Part shown: piece by piece, positions 21,797 through 28,705 of the stretch
How the letters are laid out: each line of letters opens with the position of its first letter
How positions within the stretch are numbered: position 1 is the first letter of the stretch
From: an uncultured Clostridia bacterium
GTDB lineage: Bacteria; Bacillota_A; Clostridia; Christensenellales; CAG-138
Length of the DNA: 28,705 nucleotides
Direction: 5' to 3'
NCBI GenBank assembly: GCA_946539625.1
Contig: CAMNHT010000003.1
Span: 1-28,705, forward strand
The notes under the pieces: model-generated
Database searches by the model: none
What the model saw: the letters and a program-made list of their open reading frames with translations, nothing else
Told to the model about the DNA's origin: nothing
Program-made: the position numbers and the translations under genes

Positions 21797-22612
21797 ATGA
21801 AAATCATCTGTATCGACGACGAACCGCTGATTTTGAATATGACCGTTGCGCTTTGCCGGGAGCTTCCGGCAAAGCCGGAGGTATACGGCTTTTCGAACGC
21901 GAAGGATGCTCTTTGCCGGCTCGAAGAGCATACGGTGGATATCGCGCTGCTCGACATCAATCTGCCTGATATGAACGGCATCGAGCTTGCCGCGCGCATT
22001 CGTGAAACCGATCCGAACGTTTCGATCATCTTTCTCACCGGGTATTCGGAATACGCCGTGGATGCGTTCCGTCTGCACGCATCAGGATATCTCTTAAAGC
22101 CGGTCAACAAGCAGCGCCTTGCGGAGGAAATCGATCTTGCCATGCAGCGGCGTAACGCAAAAGCCGCCATTCCCGTCGATCGCGCGAAGATTTCGGCGCG
22201 GACGTTCGGTGAATTCGATCTCTACGCAAGCGGAAAGGTCGTTGCGTTTCCGCGTTCAAAGGCAAAGGAGCTCCTGGCATATCTCATTGATCGGCAGGGC
22301 GGCAGCATCACCCGAGCGACGGCATTTGCCGTGCTGTGGGAGGAAGGCGTCTATGACCGCTCAATGCAGAAGCAGCTCGACGTCGTGATCCGCTCGCTGC
22401 GCGCAACGCTGAAAAGCGTCGGCGCGGAGGACATTCTGGAGATGAAGCAAGGCGCGCTTCGCATCTGCCCCGAAAAGCTGGATTGCGATCTTTATCGCTT
22501 CTTAGGCGGCGATGTCGACGCGATCAACACCTATCGCGGCGAATACATGAACGCCTATTCGTGGGCAAGCACAACGGAGGCATTCCTGGACCGGATGCAG
22601 AGAAGAATGTAA
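21797..22612 (+). CDS. Response regulator with receiver and SARP-like DNA-binding domains
   Basis: A 271-residue regulator. The receiver domain (1-120) is complete: D7, D8, phospho-acceptor D53 (LLDINLPD), T81 and K101 (LLKPVN). Residues 135-228 form an OmpR-type winged helix (FGEFDLYASGKVVAFPRSKAKELLAYL...). A short segment follows (about 229-265, DCDLYRFLGGDV...YRGEYMNAY...WA) matching the start of a bacterial transcriptional activation (BTAD) domain, the pairing that defines SARP-type activators, here cut short. No histidine kinase is encoded nearby. ATG 21797 lacks a Shine-Dalgarno; the 118-bp gap after the STAS gene contains an orphan AAAAGGAG at 21711-21718 with no start codon behind it. 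SARPs bind heptameric direct repeats with 11-bp period, the arrangement at promoters A-E, which makes it the best candidate regulator of those promoters. Confidence 0.9.
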   Translation: MKIICIDDEPLILNMTVALCRELPAKPEVYGFSNAKDALCRLEEHTVDIALLDINLPDMNGIELAARIRETDPNVSIIFLTGYSEYAVDAFRLHASGYLLKPVNKQRLAEEIDLAMQRRNAKAAIPVDRAKISARTFGEFDLYASGKVVAFPRSKAKELLAYLIDRQGGSITRATAFAVLWEEGVYDRSMQKQLDVVIRSLRATLKSVGAEDILEMKQGALRICPEKLDCDLYRFLGGDVDAINTYRGEYMNAYSWASTTEAFLDRMQRRM

Positions 22613-22629
22613 CACACAAATACAAACGT

Positions 22630-22663
22630 CGCCGCAGGCACAACGCTTGCGGCGGCATTTTTT
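22630..22663 (+). terminator. Intrinsic terminator of the partner-switching operon
   Basis: CGCCGCAGGC (22630-22639) pairs with GCTTGCGGCG (22645-22654), including one G-U pair, with a 5-base loop, and is followed after GCA by six T. Confidence 0.85.
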
Positions 22664-22675
22664 GTTTACGAACGT

Positions 22676-23542
22676 TTATTCTCCTTTCAGAAACGCGGCG
22701 ATGCGGGCAAGATAATCCGGCGCTTCGTCGTAGACAGCGTGACCGTAACCCTCGTAGATATACGATTCACAATGCAGCGCCTCAATCAGATCGTAAGACG
22801 CCTGTACGCCCAATACACGATCCTCCACTGCGCCCAGCACCAGCACCGGACAGGCAATCTTTTGTATCTCATTTGAGACATCAAAGGATTGCACCGCGTG
22901 CGCGGAAATCAGAAAGTTTTCAAAATCCCGCTCGGTCGCGCCTTCGCCCGAAGCAATGATCGCGTCCTTGTACTGCGCATAGAACGACGGCGTATAGACG
23001 CTTTCGCCGAACGCTTCCATCAGCGCGGACGTATTCCGCCCCTCGGCGAGCGTAATCCAGTTTTCAAACGCCGCCGTATTTCCGTGCCTCATATTCATTG
23101 CCGTGGAACAAAGGATCAGCGAAGTCACGCGTTCCGGCGCGTCAACGGCGATCCGCTGTGCAACCATGCCGCCCATGGAAACGCCCATCAGATGCACCTG
23201 ATCGAGTCCGAGCGCATCGAATGCCTTGAGGGTATCCCTTGCCATGTCCGCGATCGTGCAGCCGTCCGGTTCCTCCTTGACGTGATCGAACAGATACACA
23301 TCGTAGTCCTTTGCCGGAAGCGCATACGCGGAGACGATCCCTTCGGCGGAGCCCATGACGCTCTTCAGCGACAAGCCCGGCAGAATGACGAGCTTCTCAC
23401 CGTTTTCGTTTCCGAAGTGCAGATAGTCCATTTCCGTTTCTCCGATCGTTACCGTTTTCACAAGTGTTTCCTCCGGTTGTTCGGGCTTTGCGCAGCCGAA
23501 AGGTCCCATGCCGATCAGCATAACGCACGCCAATAGGGTCAC
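22676..23542 (-). CDS. Alpha/beta-hydrolase lipoprotein, apparently frameshifted at its start
   Basis: The frame encodes an alpha/beta hydrolase with nucleophile elbow GVSMGG (Ser near residue 121), acid EDRVLG and histidine YGHAVYDE; the lipobox is GPFGC. Literal reading starts at GTG 23542, giving 288 residues whose signal peptide lacks basic residues and has no Shine-Dalgarno. A GGGAG site instead fits ATG 23556-23554, which is in another frame and stops after five codons. One extra A in the five-A tract just after that ATG would restore a classical signal peptide beginning MKKHIVTLLACVMLIG. So the gene is either off by slippage (perhaps phase variable), newly inactivated, or contains a sequencing error. 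The rest is intact. It follows the HAD phosphatase gene by 16 bp in the same operon. The substrate is unknown. Confidence 0.8.
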   Translation of the reverse strand: MTLLACVMLIGMGPFGCAKPEQPEETLVKTVTIGETEMDYLHFGNENGEKLVILPGLSLKSVMGSAEGIVSAYALPAKDYDVYLFDHVKEEPDGCTIADMARDTLKAFDALGLDQVHLMGVSMGGMVAQRIAVDAPERVTSLILCSTAMNMRHGNTAAFENWITLAEGRNTSALMEAFGESVYTPSFYAQYKDAIIASGEGATERDFENFLISAHAVQSFDVSNEIQKIACPVLVLGAVEDRVLGVQASYDLIEALHCESYIYEGYGHAVYDEAPDYLARIAAFLKGE

Positions 23543-23572
23543 GATATGTTTTTCATGGTTTCAAACTCCCTG

Positions 23573-24697
23573 TTATGCCGCAGGTTGAAGCGCTTCGTCA
23601 AGCACGACCGGCACGTACTGTTCCTTTGCCTTTGTGATGCCGTCCGGATAGATCACGGCAAAATCGCTCTTCATGGAAATCGGAATAAAGCCTTTCGCGA
23701 TATAGTCCGCGGACTTTGCGTCCCAGTCCTGCTTGCCCCATTCGCGGAAGCTGTCGTCCGCAACGATCATGTACGCCTCGGCACGGTACGGATTTCTTGC
23801 GTCGATCGTATAGTTCATCATGCTCGTGTCGCTGCCGCTGTTGCCGAACGCCAGCACCGGGCGCTGTCCGATCTCGCGCTCGACATAGATGGACTTGTTG
23901 GCGTTCAGGTTCTTTTGAATAAAGCCGCCGGTAAGCACCAGTTCATCGCCGTTTTCGTATTTGAAATCCATGTTGGACGGCTCGTCCTCATGTCCCCTCT
24001 GCTTCACCTCGAAGTCCGTGCCGATCACGTGTTCCGGTAAGACGAAGTCCCTGATCGGCGAATTTGCGACGATCGCGCGAGTCGTCGTGCGCTCCGTGCC
24101 GCTGATGACCCAGATCTCGAAGCCGTTGTTGTAAAGATATTCCACCAGCTCGACCATCGGCAGGTAGAAATTGTCGATGTAACGCATGTTTTCAAAGCTC
24201 TGCGTATGCTTCTTGCCGAACTCCGTCACATAATCGGAGAATTCCTCGACCGTCATGCCGGCGTACGCCTTTGCAAAGTTCCTTGCAAGCGTCTCGTCGG
24301 CAAGGTATCCAGGCTGGATCGCCGCAGCGACCTGCTTCAACTCGTCCGAAACGCGCTCCGGATGGTCGACGAGGCAATATTCGATGAACATCATCGTGTC
24401 GTAATAGGTATAGTACGTCTCACAGGTGAGCGTGCCGTCCATATCGAACACGGCGATGCGATCCTTTTCCGGGATATAGTCCTTGCCGCCCTCGGTCGTG
24501 ACCGCGGTGACGTAGTCGATCAGCGCCTGCTTTGCGCCGGAGCCCTCGTTCCAAAGCGAAAGCGGCGCGGCTTCGTTCTTCGTCGCAGGCGTCCTCCAAC
24601 CGACGCCGAAGGCGTACAAAACGCTGACGAAGATCAGTACGCAAAAGAGTACGGCGGCGACGCAACGCCAGAATCTAAGTTGCTTTGTTGTGTTCAT
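23573..24697 (-). CDS. Membrane-anchored HAD-family phosphatase
   Basis: A 374-residue protein with one N-terminal membrane segment (about residues 11-31), placing the enzyme outside the cell membrane, either anchored or secreted. HAD motif I is VFDMDGTLTC (D85, D87), motif II is WVISGT, and motif IV is LAFGNSGSDTSMM. The helical cap between motifs I and II resembles the phosphoserine phosphatase/phosphorylcholine phosphatase branch. Together these point to an extracytoplasmic phosphomonoesterase, whose substrate cannot be told from the sequence. GAGGG lies 6-7 bases before ATG 24695-24697. It is the first gene of a two-gene operon with the hydrolase lipoprotein, driven by promoter D, so it shares control with the Agp-type phosphatase. 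Confidence 0.88.
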   Translation of the reverse strand: MNTTKQLRFWRCVAAVLFCVLIFVSVLYAFGVGWRTPATKNEAAPLSLWNEGSGAKQALIDYVTAVTTEGGKDYIPEKDRIAVFDMDGTLTCETYYTYYDTMMFIEYCLVDHPERVSDELKQVAAAIQPGYLADETLARNFAKAYAGMTVEEFSDYVTEFGKKHTQSFENMRYIDNFYLPMVELVEYLYNNGFEIWVISGTERTTTRAIVANSPIRDFVLPEHVIGTDFEVKQRGHEDEPSNMDFKYENGDELVLTGGFIQKNLNANKSIYVEREIGQRPVLAFGNSGSDTSMMNYTIDARNPYRAEAYMIVADDSFREWGKQDWDAKSADYIAKGFIPISMKSDFAVIYPDGITKAKEQYVPVVLDEALQPAA

Positions 24698-24738
24698 TTT
24701 TCCCTCATTTTCTTTTATGACTTATGGTTTTATTAAAT

Positions 24739-24770
24739 AGTATAACAAAGTATGTCCAACAGATGTCCAA
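24739..24770 (-). promoter_or_regulatory. Promoter D with TTGGACA direct repeats (HAD phosphatase operon)
   Basis: On the minus strand TTGGACA (24770-24764), TCTG, TTGGACA (24759-24753), 8 bp (TACTTTGT), then TATACT (24744-24739). The ACTTTGTTATA stretch around the -10 box is also present in promoter A. Confidence 0.75.
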
Positions 24771-24816
24771 CAAGTCACGTCTCTCCGCTGCTTTGCATCC
24801 GAAGCATGCGCTATTG

Positions 24817-24848
24817 TTGGACATTTGTTGGACGGATTATGATATGGT
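24817..24848 (+). promoter_or_regulatory. Promoter E with TTGGACA direct repeats (PP2C sensor)
   Basis: TTGGACA (24817-24823), TTTG, TTGGACG (24828-24834, one mismatch), 8 bp, then TATGGT (24843-24848) preceded by TGA. It is divergent from promoter D in the same intergenic region. Confidence 0.65.
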
Positions 24849-24853
24849 TTTTG

Positions 24854-24882
24854 TTGTACACTTGTATGGTTTATGATATATT
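24854..24882 (+). promoter_or_regulatory. Second promoter of the PP2C sensor gene
   Basis: TTGTAC (24854-24859) and TATATT (24877-24882), 17 bp apart, with TGA before the -10. This could give a basal level of the phosphatase independent of the TTGGACA repeats. Confidence 0.5.
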
Positions 24883-24923
24883 AAATGTTAAGACCGGCAT
24901 GGTCATGAACGGAGGAAACCGGC

Positions 24924-27089
24924 ATGAAAAAGATATTGGGCATTACATTCGGAGGTTTGCAGAAAAGAGCGATCCTGCTGGTTGCTCTGATGCTTCTTCT
25001 TTTAGCCGCCATGTTCGCAGGCATTACAATCTATCAGAACCGGATGCTTTTGAACGTCGTTGCCGAAACGCGCGTCGAACAGCAAAACGCCATTTCCGAG
25101 ACGTCCAAAGCCACGATGCATCAGGTGATGGAGGGCTCGCTCGTTTCGGCAACGGAGCTCAAGGCAAACCTCGCTGACAACGACTTTGCCGAGATCGTCA
25201 GCCTCACGCGCATGCTGCAAACGATGGCGGAAGGCGTTCTCCAAAACCGCGACAGTCTTTCCCCGATGACCGTGGAGCTTCCCGACGCCGCAAAGGACGG
25301 AATGTCCTCCGCATTTGTGCTCTTTGAAGAGGGCGTGGACTACACGCAATCCGAATATCTCGGTTACCTTGCGCACCTTTCCACTCCGATGATCGCCATG
25401 CATCAGAACTCCCGGAAAATCGACGGCTGTTATATCGGACTCTCGGACGGCACCGATCTTTGCGTCGACGAAAAGGCAAAGAGCAAGCTTACCGAGTCCG
25501 GCGAGCCGATCCCGTTCCCGGTCAGAGAACGCCCGTGGTATCTCGGCGCAATGGAATCGGGCGATCTGTATTTTACCGGAATCACGGTCGATGCGTTTTC
25601 CGGAAAGCTTCTCATTACCTGCTCCGCGCCGGTGAAGCTGAACGACGAACCCGTCGGCGTTGTCGGGATCGACGTCGTCCTCGACAGCGTGAGCGACTTT
25701 ATCGAGTCTGCCGAGCAGGGGACGTACTCCTACCTCATCAACGACCGCGGACAGGTGATCCTCGGTCCCGAGACGAACGGCGTTTTTCCTGTGACGCTGC
25801 AAAGCGATGCGGAGGATCTCCGTGCTTCGGAAAACGAAGCGCTTGCCGCGTTTATCGGGACCGCGCTGAACGGACCCACCGGTCTTCAGACCGTATCCGT
25901 CGGCGGAACGGAATACTACATGGTCGGGCAGCCTGTTCCGACCGTCGGCTGGGCGGTTGTGAACATTGTGGACAAAAACTTAACCGAGCAGCCGGAACTT
26001 GCGCTGCTTTCCGCATATGACGGGATCAATGAGAACGCTTCCGCAACGTTCCAAAAGGAATCCGCAAAGACGAATCTGATCGGAATCCTGCTGCTGGTGC
26101 TTGCATTTTTGATCGGTAACGCCGCCGCAATGTTTGCGGTGAACCGCATGGTAAAACCCATCCGGCAGATGACCGAGGATATCACCAAGTGCGGACAGAC
26201 GGGACAGCCGTTCACCATGCAGGACAAATACCGCACAAACGACGAGATCGAGGTGCTTGCCGAGTCGTTTGCCGATCTCTCAAAAAAGATCAGGAAATAC
26301 ATTCAGGACATCACCGCGATCACCGCGGAAAAGGAGCGCATCAGCACGGAGCTCGCGCTCGCACAGCGCATTCAGGCGGATATGCTGCCGCACTTTTTCC
26401 CGCCGTTCCCGGACCGCGAGGAATTCGACATCTATGCAAGCATGGACCCCGCGAAGGAGGTCGGCGGCGATTTCTACGACTTTTTCCTGATCGACGACGA
26501 TCACCTTGCCGTCGTGATCGCGGACGTGTCCGGCAAGGGGATCCCCGCGGCGCTGTTCATGATGGGATCGAAGATCCTTGTGCAGAACTACACCATGACG
26601 GGCATGAGCCCGGGCAAGGCGCTCGAAGCGGTCAACCGGCAGATCTGCGCAAACAACCGGGAACAGATGTTCGTCACCGTATGGCTCGGTATCCTGGAGA
26701 TCTCCACGGGAAAACTGACCTGCGCAAACGCGGGGCATGAATATCCCGTTCTGAAAACGCCGGACGGCGATTTCGAGCTGTACCGTGACAAGCACGGGTT
26801 CATCATCGGCGGCATGGACGGCATGCGCTATAAAGAATATGAGCTGACGCTTGCGCCCGGCGCAAAGCTGTTCGTCTATACCGACGGCGTCCCGGAGGCG
26901 ACGGACGCCGACAGCAAGCTCTTCGGCACGGAACGGATGCTTGCGGCTCTGAACGAGCGGAAAGACGCATCGCCCGAAGAGCTTCTGAAGAACGTCCGCG
27001 CGCACGTCGACGCCTTCGTCGGCAACGCGGAGCAGTTCGACGATCTGACCATGGTATGCCTTATGTACCGCGGACCGAAAAACCGTTGA
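24924..27089 (+). CDS. dCache-HAMP-PP2C (SpoIIE/RsbU-type) sensor phosphatase
   Basis: A 721-residue transmembrane sensor; GGAGG lies 8 bases before ATG 24924. Membrane segments at about 15-37 and 388-410 enclose a large extracellular dCache-type domain containing the RPWYLGAMESGDLYFTGITVD segment typical of Cache sensors. A HAMP domain (about 405-465) and a coiled coil follow, then a SpoIIE-type PP2C domain (about 505-718) with PAKEVGGDFYDFF, VIADVSGKGIPAALFM, ANAGHEYPVL, YTDGVPEA and DDLTMVCL, covering the metal-binding Asp residues. Such proteins dephosphorylate STAS antagonists when a ligand binds outside. The STAS protein at 21382-21678 and the STAS domain of the fusion are the obvious substrates, and the gene shares the TTGGACA promoter type with them. 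The ligand is unknown; amino acids or similar small molecules are common for dCache. Confidence 0.93.
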   Translation: MKKILGITFGGLQKRAILLVALMLLLLAAMFAGITIYQNRMLLNVVAETRVEQQNAISETSKATMHQVMEGSLVSATELKANLADNDFAEIVSLTRMLQTMAEGVLQNRDSLSPMTVELPDAAKDGMSSAFVLFEEGVDYTQSEYLGYLAHLSTPMIAMHQNSRKIDGCYIGLSDGTDLCVDEKAKSKLTESGEPIPFPVRERPWYLGAMESGDLYFTGITVDAFSGKLLITCSAPVKLNDEPVGVVGIDVVLDSVSDFIESAEQGTYSYLINDRGQVILGPETNGVFPVTLQSDAEDLRASENEALAAFIGTALNGPTGLQTVSVGGTEYYMVGQPVPTVGWAVVNIVDKNLTEQPELALLSAYDGINENASATFQKESAKTNLIGILLLVLAFLIGNAAAMFAVNRMVKPIRQMTEDITKCGQTGQPFTMQDKYRTNDEIEVLAESFADLSKKIRKYIQDITAITAEKERISTELALAQRIQADMLPHFFPPFPDREEFDIYASMDPAKEVGGDFYDFFLIDDDHLAVVIADVSGKGIPAALFMMGSKILVQNYTMTGMSPGKALEAVNRQICANNREQMFVTVWLGILEISTGKLTCANAGHEYPVLKTPDGDFELYRDKHGFIIGGMDGMRYKEYELTLAPGAKLFVYTDGVPEATDADSKLFGTERMLAALNERKDASPEELLKNVRAHVDAFVGNAEQFDDLTMVCLMYRGPKNR

Positions 27090-27114
27090 CTCCGCCCTCG
27101 ATCCGTGATAATAT
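27086..27114 (+). promoter_or_regulatory. Promoter of the meso-DAP dehydrogenase gene
   Basis: TTGACT (27086-27091) and TAATAT (27109-27114) with a 17-bp spacer. The -35 box overlaps the end of the upstream gene. Confidence 0.6.
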
Positions 27115-27126
27115 ATAATTTGACAG

Positions 27127-27143
27127 GCCGTCGTACAGACGGC
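27127..27143 (+). other. Hairpin in the 5' leader of the DAP dehydrogenase mRNA
   Basis: GCCGTC (27127-27132) pairs with GACGGC (27138-27143) around GTACA. It would lie close to the 5' end of the transcript and just before AAGGAG (27148-27153), so it may protect the mRNA end. It is too small for a riboswitch. Confidence 0.55.
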
Positions 27144-27160
27144 ATATAAGGAGTCTGCAA

Positions 27161-28138
27161 ATGAAATTAGCGATCTACGGATACGGAAACCTCGGCCGCG
27201 GCGTGGAAGCCGCGATCCGGAAAAATCCCGATATGGAGCCGGTCGGCGTCTTTACGCGACGCGACCCGAACACGGTGCATACGCAATCCGGCGTGAAGGT
27301 CTATCCCGCCGACGAGATCGGCAAACATAAGGGCGAGATCGACGCGGTGATCCTCTGCGGCGGCAGTGCGACGGATCTGCCGGTGCTCACGCCGATGCTC
27401 GCGAAGGACTTCAACGTGATCGACAGCTTCGACACGCACGCAAATATCCCCGCGCATTTCGACGCGGTCGACGCCGCCGCAAAGGCGGGCGGAAAGCTTT
27501 CGCTGATCTCGTGCGGCTGGGACCCGGGCATGTTTTCGCTGAACCGTCTCTACGCCGGCGCGATTCTGCCGGACGGCAGGGATTACACGTTCTGGGGCCG
27601 CGGCGTGAGCCAGGGGCATTCCGACGCGATCCGCCGCATTCCGGGCGTGCTGGACGCAAGGCAGTATACGGTGCCGATCCCCGAAGCGCTTGACGCCGTG
27701 CGATCCGGCAGTCAGCCCACGCTCTCCGCAAGGCAGAAGCACCTTCGCGAATGCTATGTTGTCGCCGCGCCGGACGCGGACAAAGCCGCCATCGAAGCGG
27801 CGATCAAGACGATGCCGAACTACTTTGCCGATTACGACACGACCGTCACGTTCATTTCCGCCGAGGAGATGCAAAAAAACCACGGTGCGCTGCCGCACGG
27901 CGGGTTTGTGATCCGCACCGGAAAGACGGGCTTTTCCGACGAGCACACGCACCGGATCGAGTATTCGTTAAGCCTTGATTCCAATCCGGAATTCACCGCC
28001 GGCGTGCTCGTGGCGTTTGCGCGCGCGATCGGACGCATGGCTGCCCGCGGCGAGGTCGGTTGTCTGACTGTCTTCGACGTCGCCCCCGCGGACCTGTCCC
28101 CGCTTTCGCGCGAAGAACTCCGCCGTTCAATGTTATAA
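27161..28138 (+). CDS. ddh: Meso-diaminopimelate D-dehydrogenase
   Basis: A 325-residue enzyme, of the family's normal length, with AAGGAG 7 bases before ATG 27161. The N-terminal Rossmann motif is YGYGNLGRGVE, followed by the NADP-contacting VFTRRDP. The middle carries the substrate-site segments DSFDTHANIP, ISCGWDPGMFSLNR and WGRGVSQGHSDAIRR, all hallmarks of the family. It reduces L-tetrahydrodipicolinate with ammonia and NADPH to meso-diaminopimelate in one step, feeding lysine and peptidoglycan synthesis in the cytoplasm. It has its own promoter and terminator, so it is monocistronic. The assignment agrees with a wall containing meso-DAP, the bond type cut by NlpC/P60 enzymes such as the one at 2752. 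Confidence 0.95.
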   Translation: MKLAIYGYGNLGRGVEAAIRKNPDMEPVGVFTRRDPNTVHTQSGVKVYPADEIGKHKGEIDAVILCGGSATDLPVLTPMLAKDFNVIDSFDTHANIPAHFDAVDAAAKAGGKLSLISCGWDPGMFSLNRLYAGAILPDGRDYTFWGRGVSQGHSDAIRRIPGVLDARQYTVPIPEALDAVRSGSQPTLSARQKHLRECYVVAAPDADKAAIEAAIKTMPNYFADYDTTVTFISAEEMQKNHGALPHGGFVIRTGKTGFSDEHTHRIEYSLSLDSNPEFTAGVLVAFARAIGRMAARGEVGCLTVFDVAPADLSPLSREELRRSML

Positions 28139-28154
28139 CCGATTTCAGGCACTC

Positions 28155-28188
28155 AAAAAGGATGGCATGCGCTTGCCATCCTTTTTTT
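28155..28188. terminator. Bidirectional terminator after ddh
   Basis: GGATGGCA (28160-28167) pairs with TGCCATCC (28174-28181), flanked by five A and seven T, so it can serve both ddh and the convergent minus-strand gene. Confidence 0.9.
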
Positions 28189-28204
28189 GCGTTTCAGATC
28201 TTTT

Positions 28205-28705
28205 TTATACGCCCGTCGTCAGAGACGTGTAATTGCGGACAAATACGTGTTCCATTCCGAAAAGCGGGATGCAAAGTACGTCTCCGTCCAGCGTAAACGG
28301 GTATTCCTGCGTTTCTATATCCTGCGCGTAGAATCGGATCACGTTGTTTTTCATGTCGGCAGCATAGCTGTACCATACCAGATCCTGCGCATCTCCGGAA
28401 TCATATTCGTAATAATAGAAGTGTGCTCGTCCACCCACCTTGAACCAGAGACGCATCTCATACCGGTTCTGCTCGATCAACCTGTTTATACGCTCCGCGG
28501 TCCCGTCCCCGTCCTCTTCTTCGATCGACTGCAGGATCCATACGCCTAGAATGCCGTCGGATGGCTTGCTCACTTCGCTCGGAACGGGAAACGCCGGGAT
28601 CGGTTCATCCGTTTTTTCATAGCAATACAGCGTGGTATCGACATTGGGATTCTGCAGCACCAGTCTGTCCGTGCCGGGATCATAGGAGATCCGCATATCC
28701 AGATA
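28205..28705 (-). CDS. Unknown beta-rich protein, N-terminal part outside the window (partial)
   Basis: The frame ends at TAA 28205-28207 and stays open to the window edge, giving 166 visible residues; an ATG at 28694-28696 exists but has no clear ribosome binding site and the frame continues upstream of it. The visible part begins with beta-strand-like sequence (DMRISYDPGTDRLVLQNPN), then a proline-rich stretch and a possible lipocalin-like domain beginning ILGVWILQSIEEEDG and continuing with alternating strands (AHFYYYEYDSGDAQDLVWYSY). I do not recognise a family. In clostridial lipoproteins such 'G.W' barrels are common in the C-terminal half, so an exported protein is possible but the signal region is not visible. 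Confidence 0.7.
   Translation of the reverse strand, partial: YLDMRISYDPGTDRLVLQNPNVDTTLYCYEKTDEPIPAFPVPSEVSKPSDGILGVWILQSIEEEDGDGTAERINRLIEQNRYEMRLWFKVGGRAHFYYYEYDSGDAQDLVWYSYAADMKNNVIRFYAQDIETQEYPFTLDGDVLCIPLFGMEHVFVRNYTSLTTGV

Noticed and set aside
27115..27160. Lysine riboswitch before the DAP dehydrogenase gene
   Set aside because: The leader is only about 40 bases with one small hairpin, far too short for a lysine riboswitch.

Overview
The window looks like a chromosomal piece of a moderately GC-rich, low-GC-lineage Firmicute (Clostridia; Christensenellales or Oscillospirales is my best guess). Supporting signs are strong AGGAGG-type ribosome binding sites, Pro/Thr-rich linkers in lipoproteins, an NlpC/P60 enzyme with peptidoglycan-binding repeats, a meso-diaminopimelate dehydrogenase and a SpoIIE-type phosphatase. 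No RNA gene or CRISPR array was seen.

Layout. (1) 1-4800, plus strand: the end of a dihydrolipoamide dehydrogenase, an AEC-family permease overlapping an AlaX-type tRNA-editing protein, a lipoprotein NlpC/P60 peptidase and a 64-residue charged protein. (2) 4808-13532, minus strand: ten tightly packed phage head genes in P22-like order: small and large terminase, portal, probable scaffold, N4-gp56-family coat protein, small protein, head-tail adaptor, gp10-like hub protein and two unknown proteins. No integrase, repressor, tail, spike or lysis gene is present. A hairpin-rich repeat sits between terminase and portal. (3) 13976-16235, minus strand: a VanX-type D-Ala-D-Ala dipeptidase, an Agp-type histidine acid phosphatase and a possible small lipoprotein. 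(4) 16404-22612, plus strand: a four-repeat lipoprotein, then an operon made of a STAS/kinase-like/RsbW-like triple fusion, a PHP phosphoesterase, a degenerate RsbW-like protein, a STAS protein and a response regulator with a SARP-like DNA-binding half. (5) 22676-24697, minus strand: an alpha/beta-hydrolase lipoprotein and a membrane-anchored HAD phosphatase. (6) 24924-27089, plus strand: a dCache-HAMP-PP2C (SpoIIE) phosphatase. (7) Meso-DAP dehydrogenase and a truncated minus-strand gene at the right edge.

The most striking observation is that five promoters in regions 3-6 share one architecture: two direct heptamers TTGGACA spaced 4 bp apart (11-bp period), usually 8 bp upstream of the -10 box. 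This is the geometry described for SARP activator sites. The one SARP-like regulator in the window is the last gene of an operon driven by one of these promoters. The simplest reading is an autoregulated regulon that joins a partner-switching signalling module (sensor PP2C phosphatase, STAS proteins, RsbW-like kinases, kinase-like fusion) to secreted or anchored phosphatases, a dipeptidase and lipoproteins. No sigma factor is present, so the output of the module is unknown. The second notable object is the intact-looking phage head and packaging cassette without the rest of a phage.
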